A stretch of DNA of 64,000 nucleotides from Solimonas sp040066175 (GCF_040066175.1 NZ_JBEAAM010000001.1:1-64000), one strand, 5' to 3'; shown: positions 56,237-64,000, counted from the stretch's first letter. The notes: generated from the letters alone by a model not told the origin. Numbers and translations are program-made.

Positions 56237-56853
56237 CGCTCCCGTTCGATTTCAGCGGCCCGGTGTCCGGCCTCCTCTGCGGCGGCATCTTCGGCTTCGC
56301 GCTGGAGCGCGCCGGCTTCGCCAGCGGCTGCAAGCTCACGGCGCAGCTGCGCTTCACCGACTGGGCCGTGTTCAAGGTCATGTTCACCGCGATCCTGGTG
56401 GCCGCGACCGGTCTGTGGCTGCTGCAGCTGCTCGGGCTGATGGCCAAGGAGGACATCTTCATCCCCACCACCTATTTCTGGGCCACGCTGCTCGGCGGCG
56501 TCGGCGTCGGCGCCGGCATGGCGATCGGCGGCTACTGCCCCGGCACCTCGGTGGTCAGCTTCATGTCCGGACGCATCGACGGTCTGGTGTTCTTCCTCGG
56601 CATCCTGTTCGGGACGATCGGTTTCGCCGGCGCCTACCGCTGGGTCGAACCGCTGATGGAAGCGCTGCCGGGTCCCGAAGCGCAAACCGTATCCGAACTG
56701 CTCGGCGTGCCGGACTGGCTGATCCTGATCGCGCTCGGCGCCGTCTTCGCGGCGGTGGCCTGGTTCACGCGTGCGCCGGCAACGGCCGGGCCGTCCCGTT
56801 CCACCGCTGCACCGACCCTGCCGCACACCGCCGCGGCGCGGAGTTTCCAGTGA
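56233..56853 (+). CDS. YeeE/YedE family half-transporter (second pair, GYCPGT half)
   Basis: 206 residues, about six membrane segments, signature IGGYCPGTSVVSFMSGRIDG. Near the N-terminus FERAGFASGCKLTAQ-like text (LERAGFASGCKLTAQL) gives another cysteine typical of this family. The C-terminus is a Thr/Ala/Pro-rich tail. Coupled at both ends: ATGA with the preceding half, GTGA with the following small gene. Confidence 0.87.
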   Translation: MTLPFDFSGPVSGLLCGGIFGFALERAGFASGCKLTAQLRFTDWAVFKVMFTAILVAATGLWLLQLLGLMAKEDIFIPTTYFWATLLGGVGVGAGMAIGGYCPGTSVVSFMSGRIDGLVFFLGILFGTIGFAGAYRWVEPLMEALPGPEAQTVSELLGVPDWLILIALGAVFAAVAWFTRAPATAGPSRSTAAPTLPHTAAARSFQ

Positions 56854-57101
56854 AGAAGCCTCCCTCGACTCGTCTCTCCGCATCGCTCGGCGGCCTGCTG
56901 CTGGCGCTGGGCAGCGTCGCCGCACTGCCTGCGGCGCAGGCCGAAGACCCGGCCGGGACGCCGCAGGCGACGAGCGCGCCCGACGCGACGCCCGGCAAGC
57001 CGGCGTCCGGCAACGAATCCGCCGACGACAAGGAACGGCCGTCCAGCCCCTGCGCGCCGAAGAAGAAAAAGCGCAAGAGCCCCTGCGCCGTCGGCGGCTG
57101 A
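56850..57101 (+). CDS. small exported lysine-rich protein with paired cysteines
   Basis: 83 residues from a GTG inside the previous stop. Signal peptide (VKKPPSTRLSASLGGLLLAL ... AAQA), then a Pro/Ala/Asp-rich linker, then a C-terminal SPCAPKKKKRKSPCAVGG in which two SPC motifs flank a run of seven basic residues. No family recognised. Coupling to the YeeE/YedE genes suggests a periplasmic role with sulfur import or redox. The short length makes the call tentative, but the tight overlap and signal peptide support a real gene. Confidence 0.7.
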   Translation: MKKPPSTRLSASLGGLLLALGSVAALPAAQAEDPAGTPQATSAPDATPGKPASGNESADDKERPSSPCAPKKKKRKSPCAVGG

Positions 57102-57110
57102 GCCGCGCCG

Positions 57111-57749
57111 ATGCGCGCCGCAACGGTCGAATGGGAATCGCGACGCGCCCTGACCGGTGCCGCACGGGCGGCTGCGCAGCTGATGGACATCACCACGCGG
57201 CTCGCACGCCGCGGAACGACCGTACCCGGCCTGCTGGTCGGCGACGCGCCGGTCACGCACTGGACTCACTATCCCGCCGCCGACGCAGTGGACGAGGCGC
57301 ATCGTTACCGCTACTACTACCACACGCATCCGCGTTGCCCGCGCGGTGAGCACGGTCATTTCCATCTGTTCCGCCACACCGGTCCGGAGCGGGCCGCGAC
57401 GCACCTGCTCGGCATTGCCGTGAACCCCGTGGGCCTGCCGCTGCGCCTGTTCACGACCAATCGCTGGGTCACCGACGAACGGCTGCAATCCGCGCCGGTG
57501 GTCCTCGGTCATCTGCAACGCTTCCGGATGGAACGCCCACGCCGTCTGCTGCCGGTGCATCGCTGGCTCAGAGCCCTGGTCACGCTGTTCGCGCCGACCA
57601 TCGCCCGCGTCGTCCACGCACGCGATGCGCGCATCGCGCGCGCGCGGCCAGGCTTCCTCGAAGACCGCCGCACGGAGGTCCTCAGTGACGCACGCATTTC
57701 CCTGGAGCAGCAGGTCCGTCGCATCGAGCGCCTGCTTCAGCAGCCATGA
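57111..57749 (+). CDS. conserved protein of unknown function, His-rich (possibly DUF6969)
   Basis: 212 residues, no signal peptide. The centre has WTHYPAADAVDEAHRYRYYY followed by HTHPR and GEHGHFHLFRHTG, dense in His and aromatic residues that could bind a metal. The rest is basic and helical. I recall similar GEHGHFHLF proteins annotated as DUF6969, but this is from memory. 9 nt after the small lysine-rich gene and 28 nt before the rhodanese gene; likely the same transcript. Confidence 0.7.
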   Translation: MRAATVEWESRRALTGAARAAAQLMDITTRLARRGTTVPGLLVGDAPVTHWTHYPAADAVDEAHRYRYYYHTHPRCPRGEHGHFHLFRHTGPERAATHLLGIAVNPVGLPLRLFTTNRWVTDERLQSAPVVLGHLQRFRMERPRRLLPVHRWLRALVTLFAPTIARVVHARDARIARARPGFLEDRRTEVLSDARISLEQQVRRIERLLQQP

Positions 57750-57777
57750 AACACGCCCTCACCCTCGGAGAACCCTC

Positions 57778-58764
57778 ATGAAGCTGTTCAACCCTGTCAA
57801 GCTGAGCGGCGCCGTGCTGGCGGGCCTGCTGGCCCTGCCCGCCTTCGCCGAAACGCCATTGCCCGGTCCGGTCGTCAGCGCGTCCTGGCTCAAGGATCAT
57901 CTGAACGAGGTCGTCGTCCTCGACGTGCGCGACGACCTCAAGACCTTCACCGCCGAGCCCGAGTTCGAAACCGACGCCAAGACCGGCCAGAAGAAACTCA
58001 CCTCGGTCGGCGGCCGCATCGAAGGCTCGCTTCCGGTGGACTTCAACAAGATCCGCGTCGATCGCGAAGTCGATGGCAAGAAGATCACCAAGATGCTGCC
58101 GGGCAAGACCGAGTTCCAGGACATCATGCAGGCTGCCGGCTTGAACAAGGGCATGCCTATCGTGATCGCCTCCACCGGCGACGATGCCGGCCAGGTCGAG
58201 GAAGCCACGCGCCTGTACTGGTCGCTGAAGGTCTATGGCGAGGACAACATGGCGGTGCTGGACGGCGGCGTCGCCGCCTGGCTCGCCGCCGGCAACCCGG
58301 TGACGACCGCCGCGGCGAGCGTTACGCGCGGCAACTGGGAAGCCGCCGATGCACGCACCGACCTGATCGCAGACACCGCGGACGTCGAAGCCGCAGCGAA
58401 GAAGAAGGTCCAGCTGATCGATGCGCGGCCGCTGCCGCAGTACCTGGGTCTGAGCTACAAGAAGCCGGCGGTGCTCGCCGGAGGCCACGTCGCCGGCGCG
58501 AAGAACTATCCGACCGACGTGCGCTTCAAGGCTGCCGGCCCCGCGCAGACCTTCCTGAGCGCGGACGAATACCGTTACGTGATGAAGGCGCAGGACGTGA
58601 AAGTGGATGCGCCCAGCATCAGCTACTGCAACACCGGACACATGGCCTCGGGCATGTGGTTCATCCAGAGCGAAATCCTCGGCAACCGCAAGGCGCGGCT
58701 GTACGACGGCTCGATGCACGAGTGGACCACGCTGGGCAAGCCCGTGGTCGGCGTCGGCGGCTGA
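57778..58764 (+). CDS. exported two-domain rhodanese-type sulfurtransferase
   Basis: 328 residues. Signal peptide ending PAFAET (about 23). Two rhodanese domains: the first (VVVLDVRDDLKT ... VIASTGDDAGQ ... VLDGGVAAW) lacks the loop cysteine, the second has Cys in SISYCNTGHMASGMWF. This is the layout of thiosulfate and mercaptopyruvate sulfurtransferases. Periplasmic persulfide transfer fits the neighbouring sulfur importers. GGAG precedes the ATG. It converges with the amino-acid transporter operon. Confidence 0.9.
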   Translation: MKLFNPVKLSGAVLAGLLALPAFAETPLPGPVVSASWLKDHLNEVVVLDVRDDLKTFTAEPEFETDAKTGQKKLTSVGGRIEGSLPVDFNKIRVDREVDGKKITKMLPGKTEFQDIMQAAGLNKGMPIVIASTGDDAGQVEEATRLYWSLKVYGEDNMAVLDGGVAAWLAAGNPVTTAAASVTRGNWEAADARTDLIADTADVEAAAKKKVQLIDARPLPQYLGLSYKKPAVLAGGHVAGAKNYPTDVRFKAAGPAQTFLSADEYRYVMKAQDVKVDAPSISYCNTGHMASGMWFIQSEILGNRKARLYDGSMHEWTTLGKPVVGVGG

Positions 58765-58776
58765 GACATCCGTATC

Positions 58777-58810
58777 GCGCAGCGGGCGGCCGGACCGCCG
58801 CCCGCTGCGC
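58777..58810. terminator. hairpin between rhodanese and ABC transporter genes
   Basis: A perfect 13-bp GC-rich stem GCGCAGCGGGCGG/CCGCCCGCTGCGC with an 8-nt loop in the 51-nt space between convergent genes. It lacks a U-run on either side; probably a bidirectional barrier or mRNA 3'-end element. Confidence 0.65.
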
Positions 58811-58815
58811 CCGCC

Positions 58816-59559
58816 TCAGCCATGCAGGATCTGGCCGAGGAATTCGCGCAGACGTGGCGGTGCCTGCGGACCGAAGAACCGCTCCGGCACATCGACATGG
58901 GCGATCTCGCCCGCTTCCATGAACACGACGCGGTCGGCGACCGCGCGGGCAAAGCCCATTTCGTGGGTCACGACACACATGGTCATGCCTTCGGCGGCGA
59001 GGTCCTTCATCACGTCGAGGACTTCGTTGACCTTCTCCGGGTCGAGCGCGCTGGTCGGCTCGTCGAACAGCATGATCGACGGATTCATCGCCAGCGCCCG
59101 CGCGATGGCGACGCGCTGCTGCTGGCCGCCGGACAGCTGGCCCGGATGCTGGTCGCGCTTGTCGGCCAGTCCGACCTTGTCGAGCAGGTGCAGCGCGCGC
59201 TCGCGCGCCGCAGCCTGGTGCAGGCGACCGACCACCCGCGGCGCGAGAGTCAGGTTGTCGAGCACGGTGCGGTGCGGGAACAGGTTGAAGGCCTGGAACA
59301 CCATGCCGACATGACTGCGCAGGCGGTTCAGGTTGGTGCGCGGATCGTGCACCGCCTCGCCGAGGACGTGGATCTCGCCGTGTGTGATCGGCTCCAGTGC
59401 GTTGAGCGTGCGCAGCAGCGTCGATTTCCCGGATCCGCTCGGCCCGACGATGCACACCACCTCGCCCTTGGCCACCGTCAGCGACACGTCGCGCAGCGCG
59501 ACGACGCCGTTGGCATAGGTCTTCGAGACGCCACGCACCTCGATCAGCGTCTCAGTCAT
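58816..59559 (-). CDS. polar amino-acid ABC transporter ATP-binding protein
   Basis: 247 residues, GlnQ/HisP type: Walker A GPSGSGKST, Q-loop MVFQAFNLFPHRTV, signature LSGGQQQRVAIARAL, Walker B IMLFDEPTSALDP, H-loop VVTHEMGFA. The start overlaps the permease stop by 8 nt. Paired with arginine catabolism genes, so arginine or ornithine is the likely cargo. Confidence 0.92.
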   Translation of the reverse strand: MTETLIEVRGVSKTYANGVVALRDVSLTVAKGEVVCIVGPSGSGKSTLLRTLNALEPITHGEIHVLGEAVHDPRTNLNRLRSHVGMVFQAFNLFPHRTVLDNLTLAPRVVGRLHQAAARERALHLLDKVGLADKRDQHPGQLSGGQQQRVAIARALAMNPSIMLFDEPTSALDPEKVNEVLDVMKDLAAEGMTMCVVTHEMGFARAVADRVVFMEAGEIAHVDVPERFFGPQAPPRLREFLGQILHG

Positions 59560-60487
59560 GCGCGAACTTCCGTTCCAGGCGCCGCACCCACAGCGACAGC
59601 GCGCCGGTCAGCACCAGATACATCGCCGCGACCGTGAACCAGACCTCGAAGGGGCTGAACGTGGAACTGACCACCTCGCGGCCGGCCTTGGTCAGGTCGG
59701 TCAGCGCCATCACCGACACCAGCGACGAATCCTTGATCAGGTTGATGAACTGACCGGCGAGCGGCGGCAGCGACTTCTTAAGAGCCTGCGGCAGGATCAC
59801 GTGGCGCATCGCCTGCGGATACGAAAGCCCCAGGCTGCGCGCCGCTTCCATCTGCCCGCGCGGCACCGCCTCGATGCCGGCGCGCACGATCTCGGCGACA
59901 TAGGCCCCGGTGAACACCGCCAGCGCGGCGACGCCGGCGGTAAAGGCCGACAGGTCGAGCACCGTGCCGACGAAGAAATAGAAGATGAAGATCTGCACCA
60001 GCAGCGGTGTGCCCCGGATCAGCTCGACATAGGTCGCCGCCAGCGCGCGCGCGGCCGGATTGGTGGCGACGCGGCCCAGCCCGGCCACCAGGCCGATGGC
60101 CAGCGCGAACAGCAGCGCCAGCGCCGACAGCTTCAGCGTCAGCCACAAGCCCCAGGCCAGCGGCCCGGGCGCGATGCCGTTGCGGATCGCCAGCACGTCG
60201 CCCTCGAAGACCAGATCGCCGTCGCCGACGATCAAGCGATCGAAGTCGGTCAGACTCGCCGACTCCGCCGTGCGCAAGGCGTTGAGGCGGATCGTCCGGC
60301 CGTCGTTCTCCAGCGCGACGAAGCCATCGAACGGTGCCTTGATCTCCTCGCCGTCGAAGCTGACGACGTACTGCGGCACGCGCTCCCAGTGCCAGCTGTA
60401 ATCGACGCGCTGGCCGGCCGCGTGGATGCCCCACGCCAACGCACCGATCACCGCCGCGTACAGCGCATACCAGCCGGCGCGGCGCAT
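59552..60487 (-). CDS. polar amino-acid ABC transporter permease
   Basis: 311 residues from the ATG at 60487 (ATGA with the binding-protein stop). HisM/GlnP-like permease with EAA loop ARSLGLSYPQAMRHVILPQALK. Unusual: between the first membrane segment (about 6-22) and the next (about 120) sits a ~95-residue soluble insert (VDYSWHWERVPQYVVSFDGE...). Such an insert is found in some arginine or octopine-type permeases. A single permease, so probably a homodimer. Confidence 0.88.
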   Translation of the reverse strand: MRRAGWYALYAAVIGALAWGIHAAGQRVDYSWHWERVPQYVVSFDGEEIKAPFDGFVALENDGRTIRLNALRTAESASLTDFDRLIVGDGDLVFEGDVLAIRNGIAPGPLAWGLWLTLKLSALALLFALAIGLVAGLGRVATNPAARALAATYVELIRGTPLLVQIFIFYFFVGTVLDLSAFTAGVAALAVFTGAYVAEIVRAGIEAVPRGQMEAARSLGLSYPQAMRHVILPQALKKSLPPLAGQFINLIKDSSLVSVMALTDLTKAGREVVSSTFSPFEVWFTVAAMYLVLTGALSLWVRRLERKFAHD

Positions 60488-61308
60488 CAGCCGCTCACGT
60501 TGGCCAGCCAGGCCGTGCTCTCGAACCACTTGCGGTACAGCGCGTCGTACACGCCGTCGTCGCGGATCTGGCGCAGGAAGTTGTTCAGCCAGTTGAGAAA
60601 GTCGGGATCGCCCTTGCGCACCGCCCAGCCCAGCGCCTCGCGCGTGAACGGTTCCTTGAGATGCACCAGCGCGTCGGGGAACTGTGCCGCATAGACGATG
60701 TTGTACGGCAGGTCATAGACGAAGGCATCGGCGCGGCCGCTGCGCACCTCCATCGTCGCCTCGGCCTCGGTCTCGAAGTTCTTGATGCGCGCCTTGGGCA
60801 TGAAGCGGCGGGCGGCGATGTCGCCGGTCGTGCCGAGCTTGGTCGCGATCGTGTAGCGCGGATCGTCGAGCTGGCCGTACACCGTCACGGTGCCGGCGAG
60901 CCTGCGGTTGAGCAACACCGACTGGCCTATGGTGATGTAAGGATCGGTGAAGTTCACCTTCAGATTGCGTTCCGCGGTGATCGTCATGCCGCCCATCAGC
61001 AGGTCGAACTTGTCGGTCAGCAGCGCCGGGATGATGCCGTCCCACTGCGTGTTGACCAGCGTCAACTTGACGCCCATGGTCTTGGCCATCAACCGCGCCA
61101 GATCGACGTCGAAGCCGATGATCTCGCCCTTCTTGTCGCGCATCTCGAAGGGCATGTAGCCCGCTTCGAGCCCGACCCGCAGCTCGCCGCGCTTGAGGAT
61201 CTGGTGGAGCGTCGATTTCTCCCACAGGGCCTGATCGGCGGCCCAGGCGGGCCAGCAGACCAGGGCCGCGAGCAGCGACATCAAGCCCCATGGGAGGAAT
61301 TTCCTCAT
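60487..61308 (-). CDS. polar amino-acid ABC transporter substrate-binding protein
   Basis: 273 residues from the ATG at 61308 (MRKFLPWGLMSLLAALVC), with a signal peptide ending AWA. Family 3 (SBP_bac_3): LKRGELRVGLEAGYMPFEMRDKKGEIIGFDVDLARLMAK, WDGIIPALLTDKFDLLMGGMTIT. First gene of the three-gene importer; divergent from the M20 hydrolase over 59 nt. Confidence 0.9.
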   Translation of the reverse strand: MRKFLPWGLMSLLAALVCWPAWAADQALWEKSTLHQILKRGELRVGLEAGYMPFEMRDKKGEIIGFDVDLARLMAKTMGVKLTLVNTQWDGIIPALLTDKFDLLMGGMTITAERNLKVNFTDPYITIGQSVLLNRRLAGTVTVYGQLDDPRYTIATKLGTTGDIAARRFMPKARIKNFETEAEATMEVRSGRADAFVYDLPYNIVYAAQFPDALVHLKEPFTREALGWAVRKGDPDFLNWLNNFLRQIRDDGVYDALYRKWFESTAWLANVSG

Positions 61309-61367
61309 GCGCACACTTCTGGTCACGAGACACGATTAGACTCATTAGAACAGAAGCGGTCAGGCCG

Positions 61368-62582
61368 ATGCGAGAGGACTTTTCTCCATTGCTGGCGTGG
61401 ATCGATGTGCAGCTGCCGGAGCTGCGCGAGGCGCTCGTGCGCCTCGCCAGCCAGAATTCCGGCAGCTTCAACCGCGCCGGTGTGCGCGCGGTCGGCGAGC
61501 AGATGCGCGCACGGTTCGCGCCGCTGGGATGCCGCCACGAATGGATCGAGCTGCCGCCGCTGCGCACGACCGACGATGCCGGTGCGCTGTGCGAGACGCC
61601 CATCGCACCGGCACTGCGCCTGCGCCAGCGGCCGGACGCACCGCTGCAGATCTTCCTCGGCGGCCATCTCGACACCGTCTATCCGGCCGATCACCCGTTC
61701 CAGACCGTGCGCGCCGACGGCGACGACCTCTTGCACGGTCCCGGTGTTGCCGATCTCAAGGGCGGGCTGCTGGTGATGTGGGCGGCGCTGGCCGCACTGG
61801 AACGCAGCCCCTGGCGCGAGCGCATCGGCTGGGAGGTGCTGCTCAATCCCGACGAGGAGATCGGCTCGCAAGGTTCCGACCCGCTGCTCAAGGAAGCCGC
61901 GGCCCGCAACCGCCTCGGCCTCGTCTATGAACCGTCGCTGCCCGACGGCAGCCTCGCCGGCGCGCGCAAGGGCAGCGGCAATTTCGACGTGATCGTGCAT
62001 GGGATCGCCGCGCACGCCGGCCGCAATCCGGAAGCCGGGCGCAACGCGCTGCGCGCGGCGGCCGAGGTGATCGCCGCGGTCGATCGGCTCAACGGCGAGC
62101 GCGACGGCGTGACGTTCAACGCGGGGTATGTCCACGGCGGCGGCCCGCTCAACGTCGTGCCGGACCTGTGCGTGTTCAAGTTCAACGTGCGCACCGCGCA
62201 GGCCGACGATGCGCATTGGGTACAGGGCCGGCTCGACCGGATCCTCGCGCACGCGCAGCGCGACGGCATCCGCTGCGAACTGCGCGGCGGCTTCACGCGA
62301 CCGCCCAAGCTCGTCGATGCACGCCAGCAGCGCCTGATGGACCTGCTCGCCGACTGCGGACGCGCGCTCGGCACACCACTCGCGTTCAAGCCGACCGGCG
62401 GCTGCTGCGACGGCAACAACCTCGCCGCCTACGGCCTGCCCAACGTGGACAACCTCGGCGTGGTCGGTCGCGACATCCACTCGGACGCCGAACGCATGCG
62501 CGTGTCGTCCCTGACCGAACGTGCGAAGCTCTCGGCGCTGCTACTGCTGCGCCTGGCCAGCGGGGATTTGTCGTGGAGCTGA
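61368..62582 (+). CDS. M20 family metallohydrolase
   Basis: 404 residues from the ATG at 61368. Zinc-binding motifs GGHLDTVYP (His, Asp), HGPGVADLKGG (Asp), LNPDEEIGSQGS (Glu-Glu) and GGCCDGNNLAAYG; a dimerisation domain with GIAAHAGRNPEAGRNAL. Related to carboxypeptidase G2, ArgE and DapE. Position just before astA suggests an acyl-arginine or N-acyl amino acid as substrate, which is inferred only from context. It is 4 nt before astA. Confidence 0.86.
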   Translation: MREDFSPLLAWIDVQLPELREALVRLASQNSGSFNRAGVRAVGEQMRARFAPLGCRHEWIELPPLRTTDDAGALCETPIAPALRLRQRPDAPLQIFLGGHLDTVYPADHPFQTVRADGDDLLHGPGVADLKGGLLVMWAALAALERSPWRERIGWEVLLNPDEEIGSQGSDPLLKEAAARNRLGLVYEPSLPDGSLAGARKGSGNFDVIVHGIAAHAGRNPEAGRNALRAAAEVIAAVDRLNGERDGVTFNAGYVHGGGPLNVVPDLCVFKFNVRTAQADDAHWVQGRLDRILAHAQRDGIRCELRGGFTRPPKLVDARQQRLMDLLADCGRALGTPLAFKPTGGCCDGNNLAAYGLPNVDNLGVVGRDIHSDAERMRVSSLTERAKLSALLLLRLASGDLSWS

Positions 62583-62586
62583 TGCG

Positions 62587-63600
62587 ATGAAGGTCATCCG
62601 CCCGATCCGCGCCGACGATCTCGACGCGCTGCTGCGCATGGCGCGCAGCGCCGGCGCCGGCTTCACCTCGCTGCCGCCGGAGCGCGAGACGCTGCGCGGC
62701 AAGATCGAGCGCTCGCTGCAGTCCTTCGCCGAGGACGTGCGTCGGCCTGGCCACCAGCGTTACATGTTCGTGCTCGAGGAGACCGACACCGGCACGGTGG
62801 GGGGCTGCTGCGCGATCGAGGCCGCCTGCGGTCTCGACGAGCCGTTCTACAACTACCACGTCGGCCTCACCGTGCATGCCAGCCGCACGCTCGACGTCTA
62901 CAGCCGCGTGCCGACGCTGTACCTGTCGAACGACCTGACCGGCGCCAGCGTGCTGTGCTCGCTGTACCTGTCGCCGGACTTCCGCGCCGAGGGAGTCGGG
63001 CATCTGCTGTCGAAGTCGCGCTTCCTGTTCATCGCCGGCTTCCGCGAACGCTTCGCCGAAAAGGTGATCGCCGAGATGCGCGGCGTCTCCGACGATGCCG
63101 GCCGCTCGCCGTTCTGGGAGGGCCTGGGCCGGCATTTCTTCAGCATCGAATACGACGATGCCGAGCACATCGTCGGCCAGGGCAACAAGGCCTGCATCGC
63201 GGAGCTGATGCCCAAGCACCCGATCTACACGGTTCTGCTGCCGGCCGAGGCGCAGGCGGTCATGGGCAAAGTGCATCCGCACACGGCGCCGGCGCTGCGC
63301 CTGCTCGAACAGGAAGGCTTCCGCTACCAGGGCTACATCGACATCTTCGACGGCGGCCCCGCGGTCGAGGCGCCGACCGGCGAAATCCGCTCGATCCGCC
63401 GCGCCCGCAGCCTGCCGGTGCAGATCGGCGAAGTCACGGCCGGCGCCACGCCACACCTGATCGCCAATGGCCGGCTCGCCGACTTCCGCTGCGCGCTCGC
63501 ACCACTCATGCCGCAACGCGATCGGCTGCTGCTTCCAGCCGAACTGGCGCAGGCGCTGAAACTCGCTCCCGGCGACGGCGCCCGCGTCGTCGCGCTCTGA
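62587..63600 (+). CDS. astA: arginine N-succinyltransferase
   Basis: 337 residues (MKVIRPIRADDLDALLRMA). First step of the arginine succinyltransferase (AST) pathway: succinyl-CoA plus arginine. GNAT-like fold with the family segments YNYHVGLTVHASRTLDVYSRVPTLYLSNDLTG and LGRHFFSIEYDDAEHIVGQGNKACIAELMPKHPIY. Close to AstA/AruF/AruG; a single gene, so a homomer. Confidence 0.95.
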   Translation: MKVIRPIRADDLDALLRMARSAGAGFTSLPPERETLRGKIERSLQSFAEDVRRPGHQRYMFVLEETDTGTVGGCCAIEAACGLDEPFYNYHVGLTVHASRTLDVYSRVPTLYLSNDLTGASVLCSLYLSPDFRAEGVGHLLSKSRFLFIAGFRERFAEKVIAEMRGVSDDAGRSPFWEGLGRHFFSIEYDDAEHIVGQGNKACIAELMPKHPIYTVLLPAEAQAVMGKVHPHTAPALRLLEQEGFRYQGYIDIFDGGPAVEAPTGEIRSIRRARSLPVQIGEVTAGATPHLIANGRLADFRCALAPLMPQRDRLLLPAELAQALKLAPGDGARVVAL

Positions 63601-63612
63601 CCGGAGACTCTC

Positions 63613-64000
63613 GTGCTGACCGGACACCTCCACATCGACGGCCACTGGCGCGCGGGCCGCGGCGCGGCTTTCGAGCGCCTCGCGCCGCACGACCTGCACC
63701 GCATCTGGCAGGGCCAGGCTGCGGATGCCGAGGACGTGGACGAGGCCTTCCGCGCCGCGCGACGCGCATTTGCCGCATGGGCCGACCGCGACGTCGCCGA
63801 ACGCGAGGCGGTCGCGCAAGCCTTCGCCGACGCGCTCCGGCGCGAAGCCGAGACGCTGGCACGCTGCATCGCCGAGGAAGTCGGCAAGCCGCTGTGGGAG
63901 GCACGCACCGAAGTCACCGCGATGATCGGCAAGATCGCGATCTCGATCCGCGCCTGGCACGAACGCACCGGCATGCAGGAACAGCCGACCGACTTCGGCC
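63613..64000 (+). CDS. astD: succinylglutamate-semialdehyde dehydrogenase (5' part)
   Basis: 129 codons, cut by the window edge. GTG start with GGAG 7 nt upstream. VLTGHLHIDGHWRAGRGAAFERLAPHD and FRAARRAFAAWADRDVAEREAVAQAFA are the N-terminal NAD-binding aldehyde-dehydrogenase region; EEVGKPLWEARTEVTAMIGKI is typical of AstD. Follows astA by 12 nt, as in AST operons. Catalytic Cys lies beyond the window. Confidence 0.92.
   Translation, partial: MLTGHLHIDGHWRAGRGAAFERLAPHDLHRIWQGQAADAEDVDEAFRAARRAFAAWADRDVAEREAVAQAFADALRREAETLARCIAEEVGKPLWEARTEVTAMIGKIAISIRAWHERTGMQEQPTDFG

Overview
The window is a contiguous, GC-rich piece of a gammaproteobacterial chromosome. The block truB-rbfA-infB-nusA-rimP-tRNA-secG-tpiA-glmM-folP-ftsH-rlmE-greA-carB-carA...dapB is the conserved gammaproteobacterial order. 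The SRP RNA/dnaX/ybaB block, a PBP1b-type penicillin-binding protein and the pst/phoU/phoBR set fit the same group. The form IC (red-type) RuBisCO operon with cbbX and sulfur-handling genes suggests a facultative autotroph that may use reduced sulfur. The genus cannot be named from the sequence alone.

Layout. 1-20.2 kb: all genes on the minus strand. They cover translation and transcription factors, two tRNAs (initiator Met, Leu-GAG), cell-wall and folate enzymes, FtsH, RlmE, GreA, carbamoyl-phosphate synthase and DapB, with a radical SAM protein and a GNAT enzyme inserted between dapB and carA. 20.2-34.1 kb: mixed housekeeping genes (DegV, MazG-like, NudL-like, two thioesterases, SCP2, RsmJ, SixA, gamma carbonic anhydrase, GDSL lipoprotein, DUF1249, Pgm, YbaB, DnaX, SRP RNA, TsaB, YoaA-type helicase, TPR lipoprotein). 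34.2-45.7 kb: PBP1b, then a phosphate-starvation region (porin, DUF2057 lipoprotein, phoU, pstSCAB, phoR, phoB) with PhoB-type 11-bp phased repeats before the porin, phoU/pstS and phoB. 45.9-47.5 kb: a 2-Cys peroxiredoxin and thioredoxin reductase, separated by an 11-copy heptanucleotide array.

47.7-58.8 kb is the accessory-looking part. It holds a split YeeE/YedE transporter pair, a CsoR/RcnR-family repressor, CbbR, cbbL-cbbS-cbbX-fbp-prk-cbbZ, a second split YeeE/YedE pair, two small unrecognised proteins and an exported rhodanese. Matching CsoR-type operators lie before both YeeE/YedE pairs, so sulfur import appears to be wired around the Calvin-cycle operon. 58.8-64 kb: a polar amino-acid ABC transporter, divergent from an M20 hydrolase, astA and the 5' part of astD (arginine succinyltransferase pathway), which runs off the end of the window.

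No mobile element, phage gene or CRISPR array was found, and no gene-free stretch exceeds 300 bases. The first 94 bases, downstream of truB, hold nothing I can identify. Recurring regulatory themes are leaderless or near-leaderless starts (-10 box about 6 nt before the start codon), tight 1-4 nt overlaps of stop and start codons, and hairpins in unusual places (the carA leader; inside the 5' end of rsmJ).
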